A stretch of 25,979 bases of DNA from an uncultured Bacilli bacterium (GCA_944332375.1 CALVJU010000010.1:1-25979), one strand, 5' to 3'; counted from the stretch's first letter, positions 1-7,777 are shown. Made by a program: numbers and translations. The notes: a model not told the origin generated them from the letters alone.

Positions 1-61
1 AATAAAGAAATGGACCAATAATATTACCTTGTCTTACTAGTTTTTTCTTAATTCAAATAAA

Positions 62-100
62 AAAACTGATAAATAGAAGATTGTTCTATATATCAGTTTT
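62..100. terminator. Bidirectional hairpin terminator
   Basis: AAAACTGATA (62-71) pairs with TATCAGTTTT (91-100) across a 19-nt loop. T-rich tracts follow on both strands; the minus-strand tract is the better one. It probably ends a gene lying left of the window. From 101 to 241 I see only AT-rich sequence and two minor hairpins (118-132 and 164-188), with no gene. Confidence 0.6.
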
Positions 101-241
101 ATTTTGACTACTTTTTCAGCAGTCTCGGATTGCTCCATTCTTTTTTTGTCAAGTGCTCGTTTGTTTTCCCTTTATAAATAAAGGAAAAAAATTGTGTTTG
201 TGTAAATGTTTAAAAAAAAAGAAAATATGTAAGAATATTCC

Positions 242-271
242 TTGAGTTAGGTCTAAGTTTTATGTTATAGT
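242..271 (+). promoter_or_regulatory. Sigma-A promoter for the surface protein
   Basis: TTGAGT (242-247) and TATAGT (266-271) are separated by 18 bp. A TATACT at 272-277 is an alternative -10. The ribosome binding site AAGGAG (281-286) follows, 9 nt before the GTG start. Confidence 0.55.
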
Positions 272-295
272 TATACTAGGAAGGAGAGTAGGAAA

Positions 296-1360
296 GTGAA
301 AAAATGGAAGTTATTTGCTGTTGCAATTGGACTGATGATGGTACTTGGTACTGTAGATGTTCATGCAGCAACGGTAGATCAAGACAAAACAGCAGAAAGA
401 AACCAGGTATTTGTAGGATTACCTGGAAGTAATGTGGAGGTTACAAAAGAAGAAGATGGTGTTTTCAAGTTAAAATTAACTGGAGATGCAGTTCAGGATA
501 TTATTATTTATTCTGGAGAAGAAGTAGAACTTGACTTAAATGGTTATACTTTGACAAATTATACACCAAGTTGTGAAGCTCTGAAAATACTAGAAGGAGG
601 TTCATTAACTATTGTTGATCATTCTGCAGAACAAGATGGATTAGTAACACAAAGAAATGATTCAACATATGGACCAATTACAAATTATGGTACATTGATT
701 ATCAATGGAGGTAATTTTAAAACTGATCTAGGATTTTATGTGGTTCGAAATGAAGGAATTAATTTAACGATTAATGGCGGATATTTTGAATCTGATTCAA
801 ATACTTCTTTAATTGGTAATATTAAGTTTAATGAATTAAGCGCTGATGTTCCAACAATGACGATTAATGGAGGTACTTTTACGTCAACGAATAGTAGTAC
901 AATTAAAAATAATGAAAATACGGTAGTGACAATTACAAATGGTACTTTCAAAAGTGAAACTGCATATGCATTAGATAATTCAGGAAATGCTGCAGTGACT
1001 GGTGGAACATTTACTTCTGTTAAAAATTCTGCTATCAGACATCAAATTAACAGCGAAAATTCAGATTATAGTAGTCTACAAGTAAAAGGTACTACTTTAA
1101 ATTCTGGAGCTGATCAAACAGATTATGCGATTTATGATGTCGCGCTTGATCAAGATGTAACAGATGAATATCAAATGACTACAGATGCAGATGGAAATAT
1201 CACATTAAGTCCAATTCGTGATGAAGTTTCTGAAGAAACACCTGTTGGAACTGGATCTACTTCAAATCCAGAAACAAGTGATGCTATCTTATTATTTGTT
1301 TCATTAGCATTCATCAGTCTTGCTGGATCTGTATTTGCATATAAGAAATTACATAATTAA
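296..1360 (+). CDS. Secreted beta-helix-like surface protein with sortase-like C-terminal anchor
   Basis: This 354-residue protein begins with a Sec signal peptide: Lys-rich start, hydrophobic residues about 6-20 and a likely cut near VHA-A at residue 25. The middle, about residues 125-265, holds several degenerate copies of a short motif (INGGNF, INGGYF, INGGTF, ITNGTF, VTGGTF), typical of right-handed beta-helix or adhesin-like passenger repeats. The C-terminus has NPETSD, then about 20 hydrophobic residues and a positively charged tail (YKKLHN), the layout of a cell-wall sorting signal. NPxTS differs from LPxTG, so the matching sortase would be non-standard; a simple membrane anchor is the alternative. 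The GTG start is set by AAGGAG 9 nt upstream. The gene is monocistronic, with its own promoter and terminator. No catalytic domain is recognised, and adhesion or surface structure is inferred. Confidence 0.75.
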   Translation: MKKWKLFAVAIGLMMVLGTVDVHAATVDQDKTAERNQVFVGLPGSNVEVTKEEDGVFKLKLTGDAVQDIIIYSGEEVELDLNGYTLTNYTPSCEALKILEGGSLTIVDHSAEQDGLVTQRNDSTYGPITNYGTLIINGGNFKTDLGFYVVRNEGINLTINGGYFESDSNTSLIGNIKFNELSADVPTMTINGGTFTSTNSSTIKNNENTVVTITNGTFKSETAYALDNSGNAAVTGGTFTSVKNSAIRHQINSENSDYSSLQVKGTTLNSGADQTDYAIYDVALDQDVTDEYQMTTDADGNITLSPIRDEVSEETPVGTGSTSNPETSDAILLFVSLAFISLAGSVFAYKKLHN

Positions 1361-1370
1361 AGTTAGAAAT

Positions 1371-1390
1371 AGGAGCTTAGCTCCTTTTTT
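1371..1390 (+). terminator. Intrinsic terminator of the surface protein gene
   Basis: AGGAGC-TTA-GCTCCT forms a 6-bp stem (1371-1385), followed by a T run to 1390. Confidence 0.85.
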
Positions 1391-1435
1391 CTTTGGATAA
1401 AAGATGATATAATGTCGTTAGGGTGAGGTGATAAT

Positions 1436-2143
1436 ATGACACCACATAATGGTGCAAATAAAGGTGACATCGCAAAAACAGTGTTAATGCCTGGAGATCC
1501 TATGAGGGCAAAGTTTATTGCAGAAACTTATTTAGAAAATGCAAAGTTAGTAAATGATGTACGTGGTATGTATGCTTATACAGGTACTTATCACGGAAAA
1601 GAAGTGACTGTGATGGCTTCTGGAATGGGAATGCCAAGTATTGGAATTTATGCTTATGAGTTATATCATTTTTATGATGTTGAAAATATTATTCGTGTAG
1701 GAAGTGCAGGTAGTTATGATGTAAACCTTCCAGTCTACGACCTTTTATTGGTAGAGAATAGTTATAGTGATTCTAGTTTTGCTAGGGTACAAAATAATAG
1801 TACTTATGATGTTGTTCCATCTTCAAAACACTTGAATGAGATGATTTTGGAAACAGCAAAAGAAAAAAATCAAAAAATTACAGTTGGTACAGCATATAGT
1901 ACAGATGTTTTTTATCGTCAAGAACAGACAAATGATCAGATTAAAGAACATCATTGTCTTGCTTGTGAGATGGAATCTTTTGCATTATTTCATACTGCTA
2001 AGATGCTTCATAAACAAGCAACTTGTATTTTGACAATATCTGATCATTTTGTAACAGGAGAAGAAACAACTGCTCAGGAAAGAGAAACAGGATTCCGAAA
2101 AATGATCGAATTAGCACTCGATACTGTTTTAAAAATATCTTAA
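1436..2143 (+). CDS. deoD: Purine nucleoside phosphorylase, DeoD type
   Basis: This 235-residue cytosolic enzyme cleaves purine (deoxy)ribonucleosides with phosphate to free base and (deoxy)ribose-1-phosphate for purine salvage. It has the usual length of the hexameric DeoD family and aligns with E. coli DeoD end to end. TPHNGA carries the nucleoside-contacting His of a neighbouring subunit. MPGDPMRAKFIAE and VRGM carry the phosphate-binding Gly and Arg residues. IIRVGSAG is the ribose-phosphate loop. CEMES has the Met-Glu pair that binds ribose. SDHFVTGEETTAQERE has the catalytic Asp and the following Arg. All key positions look intact. The start has GTGAGGTGA just upstream, and a TATAAT (1408-1413) lies in front without a convincing -35. 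With no terminator before the next gene, read-through into the peptidase pair is possible. Confidence 0.95.
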   Translation: MTPHNGANKGDIAKTVLMPGDPMRAKFIAETYLENAKLVNDVRGMYAYTGTYHGKEVTVMASGMGMPSIGIYAYELYHFYDVENIIRVGSAGSYDVNLPVYDLLLVENSYSDSSFARVQNNSTYDVVPSSKHLNEMILETAKEKNQKITVGTAYSTDVFYRQEQTNDQIKEHHCLACEMESFALFHTAKMLHKQATCILTISDHFVTGEETTAQERETGFRKMIELALDTVLKIS

Positions 2144-2204
2144 ATAGAAAATGAAATGTAAGAAAATCAAAAAAATACGCACAATATAAAAGAGGTGAGA
2201 TGTT

Positions 2205-3473
2205 ATGAAATACTACGATTATGATTTGTTGCCTTTTAAGATTTACGTTTTAAAAACAGATCGTTTTAAAACAGTAAGTGTACAAATCAATTTTACAAGA
2301 AAAGTGAAGGAAGACGAGATTACAAAGAGAAATGTACTTTGTGGTCTATTAGGAAGTACGACAAAGAATTATCCAAAAGAACGTTTTATGAGTATGAAAC
2401 GTCAAGAGTTATACTCGGCAGGTTTTTCCTGTGGAAATGTAAATTCTGCAGGGGAAGCAACGATTCGTTTTCAGACAGATTATTTAAATGAGAAGTATAC
2501 AGAAGAGGGTATGCAGAAGGAAACGTTAGATTTTTTCATTTCTATGATTATGGAACCAAATGTTACAGATGGAAAGTTTGATGAAGAACAATTTCATTTA
2601 GTAAAAAATAGAGTGAAAAAAAATATATTGAGAAGTATGGAAAATCTACGATACAAAGCCGATAGAAGGTTGTTAGAAATTATGTGTAAAGATACTTCTT
2701 TAGCATATTCTAGTTATGGTACGTTAGAAGATTTAGAAAAACTTACGAATGAAGAGGTTTATCAATATTATTTAGATGTTTTACAAAAGGATTATGTGGA
2801 TATTTTTGTTTGTGGGGATGTTGATCCAGAAAAAATAAAAGATTATTTCTTAGAACATTTGAAGATCAAAACAATGAAAAAACCGATGCTATTTCAACCA
2901 ATTGTTTTTAAAGATATTCGTAAACGAGCACGTACGGTTGTTGAGAAGATTGAAGCAGAACAAAGTAATTTGGTTGTCGGTTTTAAAATCGATTCTCTTA
3001 CTCCGTTTGAACGAGATTATGTATCTATGGTTTATTCTCAAATATTAGGTGGAAATTCTAATTCTAAGTTATTTCGCATTATTCGTGAGAAACATTCTTT
3101 TTGCTATAGTATTCAATCAGCGGTGTATGGATTAGATCATGTCATGTTAATTCGTGCTGGAATTGATCGTAAGAATTTTAAAAAGACTGTTGAATATATT
3201 AAGAAGTTATGTAAAGAAATGGCGAGTGGAAAGTTTACGGAACAGGATGTTCAAAATTATATTCAGCTCTATTATTATTCATTGGATGAGATCTATGATG
3301 AACCAAACAGTTTGATTTCTGTTTATCGTGGTCATATTCATAGACATTCTGATTTGATTGATGAAAGAAAAGAAAATGTTCAAAAAGTAACAAAAGAAAT
3401 GGTTGTGAAATTTGCAAAGAAGGTACATCTAGATACAATCTATTTATTGGAGGGAGGAAAAGAACATGAATAA
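2205..3473 (+). CDS. ymfF: M16-family peptidase homolog, non-catalytic partner (YmfF type)
   Basis: This 422-residue protein has the two-lobed M16 (pitrilysin/MPP-like) fold but no HxxEH zinc motif at the expected N-terminal position. That is characteristic of the inactive partner in two-subunit M16 enzymes. The C-terminal half has GGNSNSKLFRIIREKHSFCYSI, interrupted here as GGNSNSKLF and REKHSFCYS, the Arg/Tyr substrate-binding region kept in such partners. It overlaps the next gene, the catalytic partner, by 8 bp, implying coupled translation and a heterodimer. In Bacillus subtilis the homologous pair is ymfF/ymfH; homologs are linked in annotation to the EF-P 5-aminopentanol modification pathway, though I cannot confirm that role here. 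The RBS AGAGGTGAGA precedes ATG at 2205. Confidence 0.85.
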   Translation: MKYYDYDLLPFKIYVLKTDRFKTVSVQINFTRKVKEDEITKRNVLCGLLGSTTKNYPKERFMSMKRQELYSAGFSCGNVNSAGEATIRFQTDYLNEKYTEEGMQKETLDFFISMIMEPNVTDGKFDEEQFHLVKNRVKKNILRSMENLRYKADRRLLEIMCKDTSLAYSSYGTLEDLEKLTNEEVYQYYLDVLQKDYVDIFVCGDVDPEKIKDYFLEHLKIKTMKKPMLFQPIVFKDIRKRARTVVEKIEAEQSNLVVGFKIDSLTPFERDYVSMVYSQILGGNSNSKLFRIIREKHSFCYSIQSAVYGLDHVMLIRAGIDRKNFKKTVEYIKKLCKEMASGKFTEQDVQNYIQLYYYSLDEIYDEPNSLISVYRGHIHRHSDLIDERKENVQKVTKEMVVKFAKKVHLDTIYLLEGGKEHE

Positions 3474-4749
3474 GATCATACTAAAAGGATTAGATTTGAC
3501 TTGTTATCAAGAAGTGTTAAAGAATGGTCTATCTGTTTTTATTGTTCCTTTTGATAAAGTGAATGGGAAGTACGTTACTTTATCAACTCCATTTAATTCT
3601 ACTGTCTTAGAGTTTGTACCAAAAGGGAAAACAAAATATCGTAAAGTGCACGCAGGAATTGCTCACTTCTTAGAACACCAGATGTTTTCCCAAGTTCATC
3701 GTGAGAATCCAATGCAATTTTATAGTGAGCATTCCTGTGATTGTAATGCGAGTACATCGAAGAAAAAAACAAGTTATCTTTTCTCTGGAACCAATTATTT
3801 TGAAGAAGGATTAGAATTCTTATTAGATTATGTACAAGATCCAGCTATTACGGAAGAAACTGTTCAAAAAGAAAAGGGAATTATTACAGAAGAGTTAAAA
3901 ATGTATCAGGATCGACCGGATTCTGTGTTATATGACCGTATTTGTTTTAATGCGTTCCATGTATTACCATTCCGTTATCCAGTAGGTGGTAGGGTAGAAG
4001 ATGTCGAAAATACAACCCATGATGAGATTATGGACTGTTATCATACGTTCTATCATCCACGAAATTTATTTTTAGTCATTACAGGAAATGTGAATCCTGA
4101 AGAAGTGATGGAATTAGTTCGCCAAAATCAGGAAAAGAAGCATCTTGAAGAGGAACCAGAAGTGAAAATAAAAAAATATAAAGAACCGGTGACGGTTTAT
4201 AAAGAATATGAAAAGATGACGATGAATGTGCAAATTCCAAAAGTTTGTGTTGGAATTAAAATTGATGTTAGCTCTTTTTCTAAAGAAGAAATTGATAAGA
4301 TTTCTAATTATTTAAATTTTACTTTTTGGTGTAATTTTGGAGCTACTTCTGATTTTAAAGAAGAGATGTTAGAAAAAGGAATTTTAACGAGAGGGATAAA
4401 TTATTCCAAAGAACGTGTTGAAAATTTCTTCTTTGTTCAATGTGTAGTAGAAACACCGAGATATGAAGAGTTTTTAGATGCCTTTCAGAAGAAATTACAA
4501 ACTATGACGCTTACAGAAGAGGAATTAAAACGAATGAAACGTGTTTTGATTAGTGATTGGATTTTTAGTAGTGATGATATTTATGCGATCAATGAACAGA
4601 TTTCCATGGAATATTGTATGAATCAAGAAGTTCGTGGAGATCAAATTGATCAGATTAGAGCTTTGAATTTACAGGAATATACTGAATTTATGAAAAAATT
4701 AAATTTTAAGCACTGCAGTATTTTGGTGATAGAAGGGAAAGGGAATTAG
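3466..4749 (+). CDS. ymfH: M16-family zinc peptidase, catalytic partner (YmfH type)
   Basis: This 427-residue metallopeptidase carries the inverted zinc motif HFLEH (His67, Glu70, His71). The downstream Glu pair in EKGIITEELKMYQDRP (Glu142/143) supplies the third zinc ligand, as usual in M16. The N-terminal lobe is therefore catalytic, and the C-terminal lobe (from about residue 230) is the structural half. It pairs with the preceding motif-less homolog, and their 8-bp overlap supports a heterodimer. There is no signal peptide or membrane segment, so it is cytosolic. The natural substrate is not known from sequence; peptide processing is the family role. The stop codon lies in the loop of the terminator hairpin. 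Confidence 0.88.
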   Translation: MNKIILKGLDLTCYQEVLKNGLSVFIVPFDKVNGKYVTLSTPFNSTVLEFVPKGKTKYRKVHAGIAHFLEHQMFSQVHRENPMQFYSEHSCDCNASTSKKKTSYLFSGTNYFEEGLEFLLDYVQDPAITEETVQKEKGIITEELKMYQDRPDSVLYDRICFNAFHVLPFRYPVGGRVEDVENTTHDEIMDCYHTFYHPRNLFLVITGNVNPEEVMELVRQNQEKKHLEEEPEVKIKKYKEPVTVYKEYEKMTMNVQIPKVCVGIKIDVSSFSKEEIDKISNYLNFTFWCNFGATSDFKEEMLEKGILTRGINYSKERVENFFFVQCVVETPRYEEFLDAFQKKLQTMTLTEEELKRMKRVLISDWIFSSDDIYAINEQISMEYCMNQEVRGDQIDQIRALNLQEYTEFMKKLNFKHCSILVIEGKGN

Positions 4750-4760
4750 TCCCTTTTTTC
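4738..4760 (+). terminator. Intrinsic terminator overlapping the ymfH stop
   Basis: AAAGGGA (4738-4744) pairs with TCCCTTT (4750-4756) and a T run follows. The loop ATTAG contains the TAG stop of the peptidase gene. Confidence 0.85.
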
Positions 4761-4789
4761 TTGCAATCTCTCTTTTTTTTGTTTATAAT
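4761..4789 (+). promoter_or_regulatory. Sigma-A promoter of the first prepilin gene
   Basis: TTGCAA (4761-4766), 17 bp, TATAAT (4784-4789). Initiation near 4796 excludes the upstream in-frame TTG at 4761 as the start codon and fixes the start at 4809. Confidence 0.8.
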
Positions 4790-4808
4790 AGGGATAGAGG
4801 ATGATAAA

Positions 4809-5186
4809 ATGAAGAATAACAAAGGATTTACAATGGTAGAGTTATTAACAGTTTTGGTTGTACTTGCAGTGATTACGGCAATTACAGTTCCTGTTGTCAC
4901 AAGTGTATTAAAAAATAGTAGGAAAAGTGCCTATGAGAGACAACTAGATAATGTGATTGAGGCAGCAGAATCATATGGGGCAAAAAATATAGGAAATTTA
5001 CCAAGACCAGGAAATAGTGATACGATTACACTTCGTACGTTAAAAGACGAGGGATTCTTAGAAGAGAGTTTTATTAATCCAGATACGAAGAAAGAATTTT
5101 CTGATTCTATGGAGATTATTATTTCAAATGATAATGGAGATATTACTTATACGATTAATGAAAGTACTATTTCTGATGAAGAATAG
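4809..5186 (+). CDS. Prepilin-like protein with type IV N-methylation motif
   Basis: This 125-residue protein has a class III signal: a short basic leader (MKNNK), then G|FTMVELL with the conserved Glu at +5, and a hydrophobic helix to about residue 30. A prepilin peptidase would cut after the Gly, and the mature protein would be a (pseudo)pilin of the ComG/type II secretion kind. The rest is a small globular domain with LRTLKDEGFLEESFINPDTKKEF, the same layout as the pilin domain of the gene at 7831. The open frame extends upstream to a TTG at 4761, but that is the promoter -35; AGAGG (4796-4800) places the start at 4809. No pilus ATPase, platform protein or peptidase gene is nearby, so assembly machinery must be elsewhere. 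Its exact role is unknown. Confidence 0.8.
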   Translation: MKNNKGFTMVELLTVLVVLAVITAITVPVVTSVLKNSRKSAYERQLDNVIEAAESYGAKNIGNLPRPGNSDTITLRTLKDEGFLEESFINPDTKKEFSDSMEIIISNDNGDITYTINESTISDEE

Positions 5187-5196
5187 AAAAAAGATA

Positions 5197-5225
5197 TTTT
5201 CTTTTTCTGTAATTTGTGTTAAAAT
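5197..5225 (+). promoter_or_regulatory. Possible promoter for sepF-divIVA
   Basis: TTTTCT (5197-5202), 17 bp, TAAAAT (5220-5225), a weak sigma-A match. The -35 overlaps the 3' arm of a weak AT hairpin (AGAAAA 5185-5190 with TTTTCT) that could end the prepilin transcript. Confidence 0.35.
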
Positions 5226-5279
5226 GAAGTATAGTATGGAACGGATAAAGATTCCAGGGATAAACAAGGAGGAATTAGT

Positions 5280-5696
5280 GTGGGATTTAGTTTAAAAAAA
5301 TGGATTGATGGTCCAGAAGAAGAAGTAGATACAAGTATAGATAATGACAATCCATATTATCTGACTTCACCTGAAGAAGCACTTGCGGAAAATAATGGTG
5401 GAACCAAGATGATTCTAATGGAACCACGTGCTTATTCTGAGTCGCAACAAATTGTTGATCATTTGAAACATAGAAATCCAGTTGTTGTGAATTTGAAACG
5501 TGTTACAAGTGATCAGGCAAAGAGAATTATTGATTTCTTAAGTGGAACTGTATATGCCATTGGAGGAGATTTACAAAAAGTAGGTGGTGGTATCTTTTTG
5601 TGTACGCCAAACAATGTGAATGTACAGGGAAAGATTACAGATGATACGGACGGAAAAGATATTCACGATAATAATGACATTAATATTGAATGGTAG
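5280..5696 (+). CDS. sepF: Cell division protein SepF
   Basis: This 138-residue protein bundles FtsZ and anchors the Z-ring to the membrane. The N-terminus MGFSLKKWIDG is an amphipathic membrane-targeting helix. A charged linker follows, then the globular SepF (former DUF552) domain from about residue 42: EPRAYSESQQIVDHLKHRNPVVVNL, here recognised by EPRAYSES and VVVNL, then IIDFLSGTVYAIGGDLQKVGG and IFLCTPNNVNVQG in shorter pieces. The Gly-rich turn needed for polymerisation is present. The GTG start follows AAGGAGG (5266-5272) by 7 nt. In Bacillus, sepF sits in the ylm cluster before divIVA; here the intervening ylmG/ylmH genes are absent and divIVA starts 32 nt downstream. It probably shares a transcript with divIVA. 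Confidence 0.93.
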   Translation: MGFSLKKWIDGPEEEVDTSIDNDNPYYLTSPEEALAENNGGTKMILMEPRAYSESQQIVDHLKHRNPVVVNLKRVTSDQAKRIIDFLSGTVYAIGGDLQKVGGGIFLCTPNNVNVQGKITDDTDGKDIHDNNDINIEW

Positions 5697-5728
5697 TATG
5701 AGGAATATAGTAGGCTAAGAGGTGAGGC

Positions 5729-6187
5729 ATGGAAAAGTTTAATAGAACACTTCGTGGCTATGATCCTGATGAGGTGAATCGTTTTCTCGATCAAGTGATT
5801 CAGCAGGTTGAAAAAATTGTGAAAGAAAATAAGGAAAAAGACCAAAGAATTAAAGATCTACAACATTTAGAAGAAGAAAATCGTCGTTTGAGGCAGAAGT
5901 TAGAGGAGAAAGAAAAGTATACAGATACATTGAGTAGAGCAATCGTTATGGCACAAAAAACTTCTGATCAAATGCGTGCAAGTGCCCATCAAGAAGCTGA
6001 AGTGATATTGAAAGATGCGAAAGAGAATGCAAATCGAATTGTGAATGAGGCTTTGTTAAAAGCTGAGAAAACAGAAGATGAGGTTGCTAAATTAAGAAGA
6101 AATACAAAAATCTTTAAGAGGAGAATTAAAGAGATTGTAGAAGCACAAATAGAAGTGATTGATGAAATTGACCAAGTAAATTTATAA
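5729..6187 (+). CDS. divIVA: DivIVA-family polarity/division protein, short N-terminus
   Basis: This 152-residue coiled-coil protein marks negatively curved membrane at septa and poles. The diagnostic lipid-binding segment TLRGYDPDEVNRFLDQV is at residues 7-23. Long Glu/Lys-rich coiled coils follow, with a break near 75-90 and IVMAQKTSDQMRASAHQEAE as in other DivIVA proteins. Compared with B. subtilis DivIVA, about 9 N-terminal residues (the LTPxDI segment) are missing. An in-frame TGA at 5723-5725 shows this is real and not a start-choice error. The membrane-inserting Phe of the FRG tip is Leu here (LRG). AGAGGTGAGG precedes the ATG. It is cotranscribed with sepF and ends at a perfect terminator. 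GpsB-type paralogs are the alternative, but the length favours DivIVA. Confidence 0.88.
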   Translation: MEKFNRTLRGYDPDEVNRFLDQVIQQVEKIVKENKEKDQRIKDLQHLEEENRRLRQKLEEKEKYTDTLSRAIVMAQKTSDQMRASAHQEAEVILKDAKENANRIVNEALLKAEKTEDEVAKLRRNTKIFKRRIKEIVEAQIEVIDEIDQVNL

Positions 6188-6214
6188 AACCAGTATCGTG
6201 TTGATACTGGTTTT
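6186..6214. terminator. Perfect bidirectional terminator between convergent genes
   Basis: AAAACCAGTATC (6186-6197) pairs fully with GATACTGGTTTT (6203-6214) around a GTGTT loop. The A and T tracts serve both divIVA (+) and the minus-strand gene, whose TAA stop starts inside the hairpin. Confidence 0.92.
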
Positions 6215-6923
6215 ATGATTTATATATATTTTTTCGTTTTGCTAGTTCTTTTTGCCGTTTATAATCTCCTAATTCCATGATTCTTTCGATTCCTGTTTTC
6301 TGGGGGAAATAATCTGATTCTAAAAAATAACAAGTACGGTGATGGGTTTCAAGTCTACCGTGATGTTCTATTGTTTTGACAAGGTATTGTTCTAAGTCAA
6401 TCAAAGCTTTTTCAGAGTCAAAACTGACAATGAGAATTGGCATATCACTGCCTACTTTTTTGATAAAATCTTCTAGCATCAGTGTATTCCATTCTTCGAT
6501 TACCTGTTGATATTTACTTTTTACAAATTCTTTTTTATCCTCTTCAATCCAAGAAAAATCATTCTTTTCAAGTCTAACAATTTCTTGTTCCGTGAATTCA
6601 GGAAACATCTTTTTTAACTGTTCAAATACGTAACCTCTGTTGGCAATTATTTTTTCTAAATTAGAATAGGGATTCATTGCAAAGTAGGAAGTATACCAAG
6701 AAAATTCATTTCTAGCAATCTCTTCTATATCTTCTTTGGTTAGTGACTCTTGATTTGGTCGAAGTACTAATGCATCTTCATATAAATGAAAATCAAAAGG
6801 TAACCATAAATTCTTTTCTTCTAAATGATACGTTTTCAGTGCATCTTTTTGTTTTAACATGTTTGATAGTATTTTAGAACTATTTTGATCGCATGGATAA
6901 TAAACAACTCCGATTGTCTCCAT
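6213..6923 (-). CDS. Hypothetical protein, unknown family
   Basis: I do not recognise this 236-residue protein. It has no signal peptide or membrane segment and is acidic and rich in aromatics. It starts METIGVVYYPCDQNS. Two similar segments occur: IEEIARNEFSWYTSYF and IVRLEKNDFSWIEED, both ending in an F-S-W turn, suggesting an internal duplication. A predicted beta strand (MPILIVSFDSEKA) and a basic tail follow. The open frame runs 31 codons further up to 7016, but a good minus-strand promoter lies inside that extension, so translation must begin downstream. ATG at 6923 has a G-run RBS 6 nt away, and the ATG at 6929 is a less likely alternative. It is divergent from sigK, 115 bp away, and may share spore-stage control, which is speculation. 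Confidence 0.65.
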   Translation of the reverse strand: METIGVVYYPCDQNSSKILSNMLKQKDALKTYHLEEKNLWLPFDFHLYEDALVLRPNQESLTKEDIEEIARNEFSWYTSYFAMNPYSNLEKIIANRGYVFEQLKKMFPEFTEQEIVRLEKNDFSWIEEDKKEFVKSKYQQVIEEWNTLMLEDFIKKVGSDMPILIVSFDSEKALIDLEQYLVKTIEHHGRLETHHRTCYFLESDYFPQKTGIERIMELGDYKRQKELAKRKNIYKS

Positions 6924-6957
6924 ACACATCCCCCCATTTATAAAATCTCCTATGGAT

Positions 6958-6986
6958 ACTATAACACGTTTTTGATTGTAATTCAA
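6958..6986 (-). promoter_or_regulatory. Sigma-A promoter of the minus-strand unknown gene
   Basis: Read on the minus strand: TTGAAT (6986-6981), 17 bp, TATAGT (6963-6958). It fixes the start of the gene below as 6923/6929 and not 7016. Confidence 0.75.
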
Positions 6987-7038
6987 TTTTTCTTCTAATT
7001 TTTTCTTGGTATTCATAAGATGAAGTGGAGAGTGGTTT

Positions 7039-7734
7039 ATGTTTTCAAAGTTGTTTCATTTGTTATTTCAAGATTTTTATTTATTTACTGGAGCTTATTC
7101 TAATCAGGTGTTTCCAGAACCTTTTTCTAAGGAAGAAGAAGAAGTTTATGTGAAGAGAGCTCAAGAAGGGGATAAAGAGGCGAGAAATCAATTAATTGAA
7201 CATAATCTTCGTTTGGTAGCGCATATTGTGAAGAAATATGATCATCGTAAAGAGGATATGGATGATTTAATTAGTATTGGAACTATTGGACTGATTAAGG
7301 GGGTAGATAGTTATTCGTATAAAAAAGGGACGAGAATTACGACTTATTGTGCGCGATGTATTGAAAATGAGATACTAATGTATTTTCGCAGTGATAAAAA
7401 GAATAGTAAGAATGTTTCGATTCATGAAGGAATTGGTTTTGATAAAGATGGGAATGAGATTACTTTTCTAGATGTATTAAAGACACCAAAACCTGATTTT
7501 GCACTTGAAATTTATGAACAAACCAATATGAAATTATTAAAAAAATATTTTCATGTACTAACCAAAAGAGAACAGGAGATTGTAAGAAAACGATATGGAT
7601 TAGGAGAAGAGAAAGAAGTGACACAAAAAGAGATTGCGAAGGAGTTAGGAATTTCTAGAAGTTATGTCTCTAGAATTGAAAAAAGAGCTTTGACAAAATT
7701 ATTAAGAGAGTTTATGAAAGAAAAGAAGATTTAG
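7039..7734 (+). CDS. sigK: RNA polymerase sporulation sigma factor SigK-like
   Basis: This 231-residue sigma-70 family protein closely matches B. subtilis SigK along its whole length. Residues 1-18 are hydrophobic and aromatic (MFSKLFHLLFQDFYLFTG) and precede AYSNQVFPEPFS. They correspond to the membrane-tethering pro-sequence that SpoIVFB removes in Bacillus. Region 2 has LIEHNLRLVAHIVKK, DLISIGTIGLIKG and TTYCARCIENEILM. IGFDKDGNEI is the SigE/SigK linker motif. Region 4 has REQEIVRKRYGLG and the -35-binding helix-turn-helix EIAKELGISRSYVSRIEKRA. SigK directs late mother-cell transcription for spore coat and cortex. The gene is uninterrupted (no skin element). GGAG (7027-7030) lies 8 nt before ATG; I see no clear promoter, and SigE-type control would be expected. 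Confidence 0.9.
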   Translation: MFSKLFHLLFQDFYLFTGAYSNQVFPEPFSKEEEEVYVKRAQEGDKEARNQLIEHNLRLVAHIVKKYDHRKEDMDDLISIGTIGLIKGVDSYSYKKGTRITTYCARCIENEILMYFRSDKKNSKNVSIHEGIGFDKDGNEITFLDVLKTPKPDFALEIYEQTNMKLLKKYFHVLTKREQEIVRKRYGLGEEKEVTQKEIAKELGISRSYVSRIEKRALTKLLREFMKEKKI

Positions 7735-7752
7735 TGTCAAACCTTCTTTTTT
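7724..7752 (+). terminator. Terminator of sigK
   Basis: AGAAGATTT (7724-7732) pairs with AAACCTTCT (7739-7747), with one A-C mismatch, loop AGTGTC and a T run. It overlaps the sigK stop codon. Confidence 0.75.
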
Positions 7753-7777
7753 CTATGGAGTTCATTTGGTTTGTCCA

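Noticed and set aside
1..40. Possible 3' end of an upstream gene (short frame ending at 21 or 40)
   Set aside because: Only 6 to 13 codons are visible in competing frames, not enough to support a call.
4761..4808. TTG start extending the first prepilin by 16 codons
   Set aside because: The TTG is the -35 element of a good promoter, and the prepilin leader and RBS point to 4809.
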